Both the position numbers and the translations under genes were made by a program. Positions 35,392 through 44,451 of a DNA stretch of 64,000 nt are shown here, piece after piece. Source of the stretch: Ampullaceana balthica (Eukaryota > Mollusca > Gastropoda > Lymnaeidae). Under the pieces are notes generated by a model. That model made no database searches, had not been told where the DNA came from, and saw only the letters and a list, made by a program, of their open reading frames with translations. Location: NCBI GenBank assembly GCA_944989445.1, contig CALYLW010000016.1, positions 1,824,005-1,888,004 of the forward strand, read 5' to 3'. Numbering within the stretch: the stretch's first letter is position 1; the number at the start of each line of letters is the position of its first letter.

Positions 35392-35461
35392 GTAGACAAT
35401 AGTTGAGGAACAATTTCCATCACTTGATCTGAGGATAAACTCCTCCACAGGACGTGCACAT
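35392..35461 (-). CDS. candidate internal exon 2 of an unrecognised minus-strand gene
   Basis: On minus, a CCACCAAG acceptor is followed by 70 bp of open frame and a donor GTGGGT. If joined to the candidate exon at 36851-36981, whose last base is the first of a codon, the split codon becomes Asp and translation continues VHVLWRSLSSDQVMEIVPQL. The outgoing phase is 2. The polypyrimidine tract is weak, and another frame is also open through here, so the call depends on the phase match. I do not recognise the protein. Confidence 0.35.
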
Positions 35462-35488
35462 CTTGGTGGGTAAATCAAAGGCATCTCT

Positions 35489-35910
35489 CTTTATCCGCGA
35501 ACCTCGAAAACAAAGTCATCATCTTTATCCGTGCACCTTCAAAACAGTCTTCACAGTTTATCCGTGCACCCCATAAAACAGAGTCATCTCACTTTATACG
35601 TGCACTTATAAATTAAAGTCATCTCATTTTATCCGTGCACCTGCAAAACAGTCTTCACCAATTTTTCGTATATGGTTTGTTGGTCCATGTGGAAATTAAA
35701 AGATCTCGTATGCAAAGCTGCCCACCATCCAATGTTTGTGCAATATTTTACAAATTTTGCTGAGCGGTAATTCTAAACTGCTGCGTGGCGTCGGTCAAAT
35801 AACTGCGCGGCTGCGCAACCACGCAGCTTAAGCGGAACATTGGTCTTCACACTTTATCCCATGCACCTTTAAAAAAATTCATCTCATGTTTTTCGTACAC
35901 ATCTACATTG
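35489..35910. repeat. degenerate 37-bp minisatellite split by a MITE
   Basis: Irregular units carry TTTATCCGTGCACC(T) then CAAAACAGTC(T/A)TC. About four lie before 35650, and one or two more follow after the MITE at 35659-35842 (CTTTATCCCATGCACC, then TTCATCTCATG). The MITE's 8-bp duplication GTCTTCAC is itself repeat sequence. Confidence 0.72.
35659..35842. mobile_element. hAT-type MITE, 184 bp, copy 1
   Basis: Ends CAATTTTTCG and CGGAACATTG. The right end's complement is CAATGTTCCG, matching the family consensus CAATGTTCCCTATAAGC. A perfect 8-bp duplication GTCTTCAC flanks it (35651-35658 and 35843-35850). The interior has the palindromic GCGCGGCTGCGC block and TGCGTGGCGTCGGTCAAATA, present in opposite orientation in the copies at 38179 and 41985. 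Non-coding. Confidence 0.85.
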
Positions 35911-36850
35911 TAAAATTATATTTAAAATGTTTTATCATGACAAAATAATTCTGTTGTAGGTAACTGATTTGTTTGCCATTTGGTGTCAATTTTTAATGTT
36001 TAAGTATTTTGGTATACCTAAACACAACAATGGCCGAATAAATAAATGTTAAGTCAAATTGCGTGTTCCCCATGTTTATAATAAAAAATACAAATATACT
36101 TAAGAAGTAAATGTCAAATGCTGGACTAATCTTTGAGTTCTGAGCATTTATAGATCAAATTATTACAATTAACTTGACGATCACACTTGAACCTCTACAG
36201 AATCAATTTAAAATTTGGCTACCGTTTGTATATCAACCGTTACGTCGCATTTAGCCTTGACCTTAATAAATTTTAATTGATGTGACATTTTAAAATATTT
36301 TTAAATGACAAAGTGTTAACGGTATTCATAACGGAATAAACGAATCGATTGTTGGGAAACATCTTGTCCTGTCATGAAAATTATGATTAAATACATTTTC
36401 ATCTTACAATTTACAAATTGACCTAATATTATCACATAAGTAGCGGTTATAATTTCACATTTATCGTAAATGCCATACATTGTCTTACTTAGACAAATAT
36501 ATACATTTATCATTTGTAATATGACGGTATATATTTCTAACAAACACGAAAGAAGATAACTCTGTTAAATCTAAGAATAGTTTAAAAGAATTGTCTTATA
36601 TCCGTTACATGTGAGGAAGCAATATTAAAAAAAACCAAAAACAGACACAATATCTAACTATGCTGCGTGGACTCGGTGCTGAGATCTCAAGCACATATCC
36701 TTAACATTTCGGTCCCATCTGGACGTATACGAAATGGAGGGCCCTTAGTACCTCCTCGGCTCTCTTGGCAGAGGACAGTGTTAGTGTCTTTGACGTTTAG
36801 TGGTTCTGACGCTTACGTCTAGAACAAAAGGCAGCGTCGTGCCCACTCAC
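35911..36850. other. AT-rich DNA, no gene seen apart from the flanking exon
   Basis: Presumed intron of the minus-strand gene candidate if that model is right. Composition becomes GC-richer from about 36660, near the exon. No repeat seen. Confidence 0.45.
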
Positions 36851-36981
36851 CGATGGCCTTGACCTTGTCTGGTTCAATCGTGTCTGTCCACACTGACCTG
36901 TCAGGACAATGTAAGATCTGATGCCACTCGAAGACTTTCAGCACCGATGTCACACAAGGCCCAACAACAAATATATCACAC
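36851..36981 (-). CDS. candidate internal exon 1 of an unrecognised minus-strand gene
   Basis: On minus the sequence after TTGTAAACAG stays open for 43 codons, beginning CDIFVVGPCVTSVLKVFEW and including PDRSVWTDTIEPDKVKAI. It ends at a strong donor G|GTGAGT. It is GC-richer than its surroundings and is not repeated elsewhere in the window. Its outgoing phase (1) matches the candidate exon at 35392-35461. I do not recognise a family; the hydrophobic start followed by charged residues gives no specific function. No upstream exon was identified. Confidence 0.45.
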
Positions 36982-37690
36982 CTGTTTACAAGATTTTATA
37001 AGGGTTATAACCAAACGTGTACATCAAGACAGGAACCATAATGTTACAAAAAATATTTTTATTTAAAACCACCGCTTCTGAACATGGTATTTAAAAAAAA
37101 CAAATTTTAAAATCGATGTATAAGATGTTCTCATAAATTATAGAGTAATAAATTATAGCATACACTAATAGTGTCCTCCACCCACGTTACCAGAACCAGT
37201 CGTATAGCTACGAACTATTTCAAGAATGATAATTTTCGGCTGGATGTTCTCTTCTTTTTTTTCAGCCATTCCCACATCCACACTTCGAGAGACAGGCGTC
37301 TAGGTCTCGGGGCTATTTATTCGTGAGTACCCGCTGCTAAACGGGGGATATCTCCGTAGTGTTTGCTCGCTGGTACTCGCCTGCTGTGAGGCTGTCTGAC
37401 CTCAGACGGTTCCAGTTTGATCCTGGACACCACGTCCTTCAGTGGTCTTCTCCTTATCGAAATCTCCCTGCCTATAAAATCCCCTCAGTCCCTTGACCAT
37501 ACCCCTTCCAGCCATACCCCTATTCCACCACCATTCCCTACATCTAACTCACCCCACTACCCTGCCCGTTTTAGTCTTAAATATTCTTTTTCTTCACGGT
37601 GGTCGACTAGCAAACAACCGATGGTCTTCTAGCGCCATCTGTCAATCCTGTAGTGACTGTAGTGCAAACTGGGGATTCATTTTAGCCAAT
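36982..37690. other. unique DNA, no assigned gene
   Basis: May hold further exons of the minus-strand candidate. A minus frame around 37330-37470 is open for about 50 codons but without convincing splice sites. Nothing firm. Confidence 0.4.
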
Positions 37691-37805
37691 TGGTGATCTT
37701 TTTAGGAATCTGGTAATATTTTTAGGAATCTGGTAATCTTTTTAGGAATCAGGTAATCTTTTTAGGAATCTGGTAATCTTTTTAGGAATATGGTAATCTT
37801 TTTAG
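37691..37805. repeat. 20-bp minisatellite, left part
   Basis: Units of GGTAATCTTTTTAGGAATCT. The array is interrupted by the hAT derivative at 37806 and resumes at 38623. Confidence 0.9.
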
Positions 37806-38622
37806 TAGGCCTGTTAACGATTAATTAAAATTTAATTGTTAAATTTGAAAAATTAACGATTTAAAAATCGTTAATTTCTATTAAATTCAAAAAATGAAAT
37901 TTATGGTGTCATAAGTAACATTTATAAAACGTACTTGTCAAAAATCGAAATAACTCTGGAATGTCTTCTTTATATGACATCTTTTAACCAACAACGCAAA
38001 CAGACAAGTTTATTGACATTATTTGGTTCAAGTGATGAGCGTGTCTAATTGGCAATATAACCGGCAGTACTGAACAATCGTTCACATAGCTTTAGATTGT
38101 CTCAGCTGAAGTTTCTGATACTGTAGTGGATGTTTGGTTTGCAGGCGACATGAAAGCGAAGTTTAAGAACCATGGTAGCAAAGTTCCCTATAAGCAGCGC
38201 GGCTGCGCAGATATTTGACCGACGCCACGCAGGAGTTTAGAATTGCCGCGCATCAAATTTTGTAAATATTGCTCACAAAAATGGACGTTGTGCAACTTTT
38301 CACACGAGTTTTTTCTTTAAACTTTGCACACGGACCAACGAAGCTTAGGCTTATAGGGAACATTACATGGTAGGCAAACGATTTCTCTGAATGGACTCAA
38401 TAACCCTTTTCAACATTTTGAACATTCACGTCTGTCGATGGTTTAAAAACAAAATGTTCGTGTAATTGTCCGTAAATTAGTTTATATTAATCGGCCGAAA
38501 TATTTAACTTTTTGACTTCCAGTATATTTATAAGTGGTGGGTCGATTAATCGTTAAAAAAGTTTAATCGTTAAAATTTTTAACGATTAATCGAGAAATTA
38601 ATCACTAATTTCCGCAGCCCTA
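37806..38622 (-). mobile_element. 817-bp non-autonomous hAT derivative carrying a nested MITE, copy 1
   Basis: Ends TAGGCCTGTTAACGATTAAT and CGCAGCCCTA (complement TAGGGCTGCG). An 8-bp duplication CTTTTTAG flanks it (37798-37805 and 38623-38630). Both subterminal regions are rich in ATTAATCG/CGATTAAT words. On minus, near 38050-38100, a relic of the hATC dimerisation block reads LKLCERLFSTAGYI, so the element descends from an autonomous hAT by deletion. A MITE sits at 38179-38365. The same composite occurs at 41613-42430. Confidence 0.88.
38179..38365. mobile_element. hAT-type MITE, copy 2, nested
   Basis: Begins CAAAGTTCCCTATAAGC and ends GCTTATAGGGAACATTA, a near-perfect inverted repeat. 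An 8-bp duplication CATGGTAG flanks it (38171-38178 and 38366-38373). It lies inside the 817-bp hAT derivative. Confidence 0.88.
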
Positions 38623-38790
38623 CTTTTTAGGAATCTGGTAATCTCTTTAGGAATCTGGTAATCTGTTTAGGAATATGGTAATCTTTTTATAAAAAAATCG
38701 TTATCTTCTTAGCCAACAGGTGATCATATTAGCTAGTCAACTAGTGATCTTTCTTTGGAACCTGATGATCTTTGAATCCTATTGGTGCTC
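38623..38790. repeat. 20-bp minisatellite, right part
   Basis: Continuation of GGTAATCTTTTTAGGAATCT units after the hAT insertion, decaying into diverged copies (GGTGATCATATTAGC, TAGTGATCTTTC) toward 38790. Confidence 0.75.
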
Positions 38791-39638
38791 CATTAGTATC
38801 AATGTGTGATAATTTGATGAAATCGTGCCATGCGATTAGATAAAGTTTTTACAAAATCTACTTCTCAACTGTTGTGTTTTCTTGACGATTACAACACGAG
38901 CCTGATTAAAAAGATTAAATGTTTATTTTGATGAATGTGAAAATTAAAAATGTCTTCAGAAAATAAATGAATTAAAAAAAATAAATAAAAATAAAAATAA
39001 AAATAAAAAAAATAAACAAACGAATGCAAATATGTTGACAAAGATATTTTTTATAAACTGTCTTTTTTTTAAAAAAAGGTATCAAAAGAAAAACTTAATT
39101 AATGTGATAAATTTGATTTTGATAAATAAGAGATTTGGATTACTTTTCGCAATGCCAGACGAGAGCGGTACGCTGCAGGTGGCACTCCATAATTGTGAAG
39201 TGGTCCGTCCCGTAATTGCAAATAAATCTACGCCACTGAAAGATTTAACGAGAGAAGGGCTTAAGCAATTTTACAAGGGAATTAGCGTTTAAACAAAGAT
39301 TTTGGAATGTACAACAAAGATAAATTGATCATTTGGATTTATATAACATGCAATAATCCTGGTAAAATTATAATAAGGTTAAATAAAATATAAGAACAAA
39401 TATGCGTGCAATATGTATTAACACTGAAATTTTGTAAAGTACATTTAGACAGTGACTAGATATTTTTAAATATATAGAGCTTCATTATACATATATTCTT
39501 GCAGAACAGGGGCAAAGACAATATACAGAGTATTCCTACAGACTCTCCTTCTATACAGACAATCATTACGTCCTTAACTTAGTCATGGTGTATGTCTAGT
39601 CTTGCATTGTTACCAACATTATTATTGTTGATAGAGTG
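38791..39638. other. AT-rich DNA with an A-rich microsatellite and a SINE scrap
   Basis: (AAAAT)n lies at about 38976-39016. At 39537-39573, ACAGACTCTCCTTCTATACA then GACAATCATTACGTCC resembles the family 1 SINE 3' end on minus, strongly diverged. A plus frame of 86 codons (39032-39292) has a better-composed C-terminal half but no recognised domain. It is probably upstream intron of the receptor gene. Confidence 0.45.
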
Positions 39639-39840
39639 TTGGTTTTCCTGGTTTCCTCAGGCAACATACTCCACGTCCGAATCCCGGACGGGAAGAACTA
39701 TAATTTATGTGTTTTTTCTTACATACGGAATAAGAAAGGGGTTTCCATCCCTATTTCTATCTTTGGGTATTTTATGTTATCTTTGTGTTGTATTTCCAAG
39801 TTGGAATTAATTGCCGCATGTATTATCGCTACTACCTATA
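39639..39840 (+). mobile_element. second SINE-like family, better-preserved copy
   Basis: Contains a T-arm-like block CACGTCCGAATCCCGGACGG, then TTTATGTGTTTTTT, TACGGAATAAGAAAGGGG, CCCTATTTCTATCT and GGAATTAATTGCCGC. Homologous to 30126-30315. It ends about 30 bp before the receptor exon at 39869, so the element supplies sequence close to that splice acceptor. Confidence 0.6.
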
Positions 39841-39868
39841 CATGAGCTACTTTACTTCCAACTTCCAG

Positions 39869-39954
39869 GTACCGTCCACGCATTGTTTGGTCCAGTCTGT
39901 GATCTCTCTGTGGCAGTCGTGGCCAGACAAGCTGTTTTCTGGAAGGTGCCTGTG
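39869..39954 (+). CDS. receptor guanylyl cyclase / natriuretic peptide receptor-like, internal exon a
   Basis: An acceptor (ACTTCCAACTTCCAG) precedes 86 bp ending at a strong donor GTGAGT. Translation gives VHALFGPVCDLSVAVVAR followed by QAVFWKVPV. GPxCDxxxAxVAR followed by a hydrophobic strand is characteristic of the ANF-receptor (type I periplasmic-binding-like) ligand-binding domain of natriuretic peptide receptors and related receptor guanylyl cyclases. That domain is extracellular, and its ligand binding controls a cytoplasmic cyclase in full-length members. The exon takes two bases of a split codon at its start and ends in phase 0, matching exon b. Exons for the signal peptide and N-terminus must lie upstream. 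Ligand and exact subtype cannot be told. Confidence 0.8.
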
Positions 39955-40727
39955 GTGAGTACAGGAAATAAGGGATCAATGCACAGTGAAAAGGTGTTTA
40001 CCTTGTGCCAGTGATTCTCAATTTTTATTTGTCTACCCTTTGACTTACTTTAAAAAATATTAGTCCGTGAACCCTACCCAATTTCTTTCGACTTTTTAAA
40101 ATTAAAAATAATTTTTCTTTACTTGCAAATCAAGCTTGTAAGTATGTTTATAAAAACAGTGCAAAAGGATAATTTACCCTTTTATTTGGCTTCGTGTCAT
40201 TGAAAAAATAAAGGAGGTAAGACAAAAACTTTTAGTTTTGTTCATATTCAGTACACATCTTTTGGTTGAATTAAGTACTGAACTAAAGTCCTACATATTC
40301 TCGATGCATGCAATACATTTAGGAGGGTTTTAAAATAGTTTCTTCTTTAATAGGGTGCTTCCATTATGGTTAGATGTCATATAGTGTGCACAGCACAACC
40401 TAGAAATTATTAAAGCTTTCTCTATTTTATATTTGTAATAAAGCAATGGTGTTTACAATATGAATGCAAATTACCTTTTTTATAAGGCATCACACACAAA
40501 GGGGAAAAAATGAAATTTTTTATTGTAAGGTTTATGTCTAAGTTATATTAAAACGATGAACACATTTTTCAACTTCATTTGAAAACAATAACGGGGTGAA
40601 TATTTAAAATATGTCGCAATTTACTAGGACACATGTTAAACAGTTGTTCTTATTAGCAGAAACAACATAAACACGAAAACATAAATTGAAAAACACTGCG
40701 AATGTGTTATATTGTAATCTTTGATTG
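39955..40727 (+). other. intron sequence of the receptor gene, left part
   Basis: AT-rich, no exon or mobile element recognised. Runs into a 22-bp minisatellite at 40728. Confidence 0.6.
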
Positions 40728-41130
40728 AATCTCTAAGTTTACTGGATATAATCATTTAGTTTACTGGATAGAATCTCTTAGTTTACTGGATAAAATCTCT
40801 TAGTTTACTGGACAGAATCTCTTAGTTTACTGGACAGAATCTCTTAGTTTACTGGATAGAATCTCTTAGTTTACTGGACATAATCTCTTAGTCTACTGGA
40901 CAGAATCTCTTAGTTTACTGGACAGAATCTCTTAGTCTACTGGACAGAATCTCTTAGTTTACTGGATATAATCTCTTATTTTACTGGATATAATCTCTTA
41001 GTTTACTGGATATAATCTCTTAGTCTACTGGGCAGAATCTCTTAGTTTACTGGATATAATCTCTTAGATTAATGGATATAATCTCTCAGTCTACTGGACA
41101 GAATCTCTTAGTTTACTGGATAGAATATAT
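40728..41130. repeat. 22-bp intronic minisatellite, about 18 copies
   Basis: Units of AATCTCTTAGTTTACTGGA plus CAG, TAG or TAT. The array stops about 17 bp before the receptor exon b acceptor, occupying the usual branch-point region. Confidence 0.93.
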
Positions 41131-41147
41131 CGGTTTCCTCTGCGCAG

Positions 41148-41386
41148 ATAACAAGCGGTGCAATGGCCGGCGACTTCCTCATCCAACGTGCCGAGCTGTA
41201 CAACACGCTGACACGCGTGGGTGCCAACTACAACACCCTCAGTGACTTCCTCATCACCCTCTTCCGAAAGTTCGGCCACCACAAGATCAACCTGTTCTAT
41301 GACCCGGACGGCCAGGCCAACATCATCCTCAAGCTGTGTCACATCGCCATCAATGGAATACACGACTCTCTCAACAAATTTCTCAA
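41148..41386 (+). CDS. receptor guanylyl cyclase / natriuretic peptide receptor-like, internal exon b
   Basis: Acceptor TTTCCTCTGCGCAG, then ITSGAMAGDFLIQRAELYNT, LTRVGANYNTLSDFL, a hydrophobic/basic block (FRKFGHHKINLFYDPDGQ) and NIILKLCHIAINGIHDSL, ending at donor GTAGGT. The order matches the ANF-receptor domain: TxGAMAxDF, then LTRxG, then a strand ending in YD(P/x). The phase joins exactly to exon a (phase 0), giving ...VPV|ITSGAM, and the exon leaves two bases (AA) that exon c completes to Lys. This exon is strikingly GC-rich in an AT-rich setting with C-ending codons, as expected for real coding sequence here. The donor at 41387 is the best of two overlapping GT choices. Confidence 0.85.
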
Positions 41387-41612
41387 GTAGGTTGGAATAA
41401 TGTTCATGTTACATTAATTTTTTAAAAACTTAAGCCTCATGTATAAAGAGACCGTCTCTGACTTATATTAACACCTACAAATTTCAATAAAATGAGTTTA
41501 ATTATTATTTTTTTTAAATTCAAGGAATAGAACAAATCATAATTGAAGGGAGATATGCGAGTACAATTTTAAAATACATTCGTTATAGCATTAACCGTCA
41601 TTTATTTATAAC
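41387..41612 (+). other. receptor intron, unique part
   Basis: AT-rich intron sequence before a hAT-derivative insertion. Nothing else noticed. Confidence 0.6.
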
Positions 41613-42430
41613 TAGGGCTGTTAACGATTTATTTAAATTTAATCGTGACTTTTGAAAATTAACGATTAATTAATCTTTAATTTCGATTAAAGCCAAAAGA
41701 TTGAAATTTATTGTGTCTTAAGTAACATTTATTAAAATACTTGTCGAAAATCGAAATAACACTGGAATGTCTTCTTTATATGACATATTTTAACCAACAA
41801 CGCACGCATATGAGTGAATTGACGTTATTTGGTTCAAGTGACCAGTGGGTCTTATTGACAATATAACCAGCCGAGCTGAACAATCGTTCACATAGCTTTA
41901 GATTGTCTCAGCTGAAGTTTATGATAATGTAGTGGAAGTTTGGTTTGCAGGCGACATGAAAGCGAAGTGTAAGAACCATGGTAGCAACGTTCCCTTTAAG
42001 CAGCTTGGCTGCGCAGATATTTGACCGACGCCACGCAGGAGTTTAGAATTGCCGCGCATCAAATTTTGTAAAATATTGGAAAACAAAATGGACGTTGTGC
42101 AACTTTGCACACGAGTTTTTTTTTAAACTTCGCTCACCGACCAACGAAGCTTTGACTTAGAGGGAACATTGTATGGTAGGCAAACGATTTCTCTGAATGG
42201 ACACAATAACCTTTTTCAACATTTTGAACATTCACGTCAGTCAATAGTTTAAAACTAAAATGTTCGTGTAATCGTCCGGAAATTTAGTTTATATTTATCG
42301 GCCGAAATATTTTACTTTTTGACTTTCAGTACATTTATAATTGGTGGGTCGATTAATCGTAAAAATATATTTAATCGTTAAATTTTTTAATGATTAATCG
42401 AGAAATTAATCGTAAATTTCCGCAGCCTTA
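41613..42430 (-). mobile_element. 818-bp non-autonomous hAT derivative with nested MITE, copy 2, intronic
   Basis: Ends TAGGGCTGTTAACGATTTAT and CGCAGCCTTA, with a perfect 8-bp duplication TTTATAAC (41605-41612 and 42431-42438). Near-identical layout to 37806-38622, including the hATC relic on minus and the MITE at the same internal position. It lies within the receptor intron between exons b and c. Confidence 0.9.
41985..42171. mobile_element. hAT-type MITE, copy 3, nested
   Basis: Begins CAACGTTCCCTTTAAGC and ends GAGGGAACATTG. It is flanked by CATGGTAG (41977-41984) and TATGGTAG (42172-42179), the same 8-bp target as copy 2. It therefore derives from one ancestral insertion into the host hAT. 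Confidence 0.87.
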
Positions 42431-42964
42431 TTTATAACAAATTATTATTAAATATTATATTATTAGCCAATTTAAGACCTTAATTTAAGTTTATAGTTGC
42501 TCAGACACATTACTCATACATATTTGAAGGTGCTACAATACTTTTATTAATATGATTAATTCGAAACCACGCTGAAATCGCAAAAAGTTTTGACCAAGAA
42601 TTTGCGTTTTTTTTTAAAAACGCAAATGTGATATATGACAATTACATTCATTATAACTAAAGGTAACTGAATTTTAATTTTTATTTTGTTACAAACATAA
42701 AACGAACTTTAGGACTTTAAACATTTGACTCATTTAAATGTGTCCTGAAAGGACACACTGACAGTCGTGCTCCAATTTTCAATTTTGAATTCATTGACGC
42801 GAGCAACGGCCAGACCTGAGATATTTCAGGACTATAGAAATGTGTGATGTGGAAAGTTTTTAAACTATCAATAGGGCAGGGATTGGTGTTTAGGATGTAC
42901 GTTAAGACTCTAACGTCATAACTGATCCAAACCAGTTATGAAAATGAAATCTTTGACTTAACAG
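42431..42964 (+). other. receptor intron, right part
   Basis: AT-rich, no repeat noticed. Ends in the exon c acceptor CTTAACAG. Confidence 0.6.
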
Positions 42965-43059
42965 ATCCAAGTACAAGTTCACCAACACGGCCTCCAAGTT
43001 CATTCACATCTCAGAGATTGAGAACCTCTTCCGTGAGAAGGTTGGGGTCAACTACGGGG
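42965..43059 (+). CDS. receptor guanylyl cyclase / natriuretic peptide receptor-like, internal exon c
   Basis: After acceptor CTTAACAG the first base completes the AA-A Lys codon left by exon b. Translation continues SKYKFTNTASKFIHISEIEN and LFREKVGVNYG, ending at a strong donor GTAAGT in phase 1. The phase match across the hAT-containing intron supports one gene. It continues the ANF-receptor ligand-binding domain. Later exons (rest of the ectodomain, transmembrane segment, kinase-homology and cyclase domains) are not recognised downstream in the window, so they are either beyond 64 kb or too short for me to see. Whether the protein has a cyclase domain or is a short clearance-type receptor is unknown. 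Confidence 0.75.
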
Positions 43060-43375
43060 GTAAGTAACTTTTATTTGTTATTTTCTCTTTAACTAACCCC
43101 CCCTCCCCCAACCCTCCACATCCTATCCAGTCTACAGCATTATGTTATCACTTTTCAGGCTTATGACCAAGAGCTCTGCCACATACCAAACCTCATCTTC
43201 CCGCCAATTTACTTATTTCACACCTACACATATTCCCAGTCATTCGTTTACACATCTTAGCGGCAACAATATTGTTTGAACAAGCCATCCACTGAGGCTC
43301 ACAAAGATGACATCCTTTCAGTTTTCATATCACTCTTTAGTATTGATGAGGGAAGTTCATTGATCTCCTACCCAT
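43060..43375 (+). other. probable receptor intron
   Basis: C-rich then AT-rich sequence after exon c. No exon noticed. Confidence 0.5.
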
Positions 43376-43715
43376 CCCACTCCCCATTCCCCACAACTCC
43401 CTATTTCACCCACTCCCCATATCCCACAACTCCCTATTTCCCCCACTCCCCATACCCCACAACTCCCTATTTCCCCCACTCCACATACCCCACAACTCCC
43501 TATTTCCCCAACTCCCTATTTCCCCCACTCCCCATTCCCTACAACTCACTATTTCCCCAACTCCCCATTCCCCACAACTCCCTATTTCCCCCACTCCACA
43601 TACCCCACAACTCCCTATTTCCCCCCACTCCCCATTCCCCACAACTCCCTATTTCCCCCACTCCCCATTCCCCACAACTCCCTATTTCCCCCACTCCCCA
43701 TTCTACCCCACTCTC
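43376..43715. repeat. C-rich minisatellite, about 31-33-bp units, about 11 copies
   Basis: Units of CCACAACTCCCTATTTCCCC followed by CACTCCCCAT(T/A)C. Spacing varies through C-run slippage. The plus strand is almost free of G, so the complement is G-rich and may be structure-forming. Confidence 0.9.
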
Positions 43716-44380
43716 AATGTTTCAAACAAATTCAACATTCCCCACATTATTAATTGTTGTACTAACGTATTTGAGAGTAACGTTTCTTTGGCCCTATTGT
43801 AGCATTGTAAAGCTTTTATTTCCTTTGTCGTTTCTCATATTCAAGACTCGTGATATATATATTATATATGTTTCTATGATACTTGCGTGATATATCACGT
43901 TATTGTCTTTCTAAAATAATCATTCGTCACTTTAGGCATTTTCATAAAATTATTATATTTGACTTATTTATTCATGCTTACTATTGCTAATTAATTGTCT
44001 ACCCAAGTGTATTTGTGATTTCCCCCATCTCCCATACCAATCATTCACAATGTTAGATCCTAATTCATTTTTACAATGGCGGTATGTATGAACACTGTCA
44101 GAGCAATGACAAGTTTGCATAATCCTAGACCAAAGTTGTTAGGTTTTAGTATTGTATACTTATATCACCTTATACTGTTATCTATATCTATAAACAATTT
44201 CGTTTTCTTGATTCATGTTTTCAACTTTTATATATGAACGAATTTATGTCGTTTTTTTTACAAATAGTTCATAAATATCAATAAATGAGATGGTGTTTTC
44301 TGCCTTTCTCTCTTTCATTCGCTCTATATCTACCTATCTCTCTCTATCTATGTTTGTTACTCAATTTGTCTTAATTCATG

Positions 44381-44384
<4 letters not shown>
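43716..44384. other. AT-rich DNA, probably intronic
   Basis: GTGATATATCACG near 43890 is a small palindrome. No gene seen. Confidence 0.5.

Positions 44385-44451
<67 letters not shown>
44385..44451. repeat. (CT)n microsatellite
   Basis: Nearly uninterrupted CT repeat of about 65 bp. Confidence 0.95.

Noticed and set aside
39032..39292. 86-codon frame ending LTREGLKQFYKGISV
   Set aside because: The second half looks protein-like, but there is no recognised domain, no clean splice acceptor, and the first half is poly-A derived.
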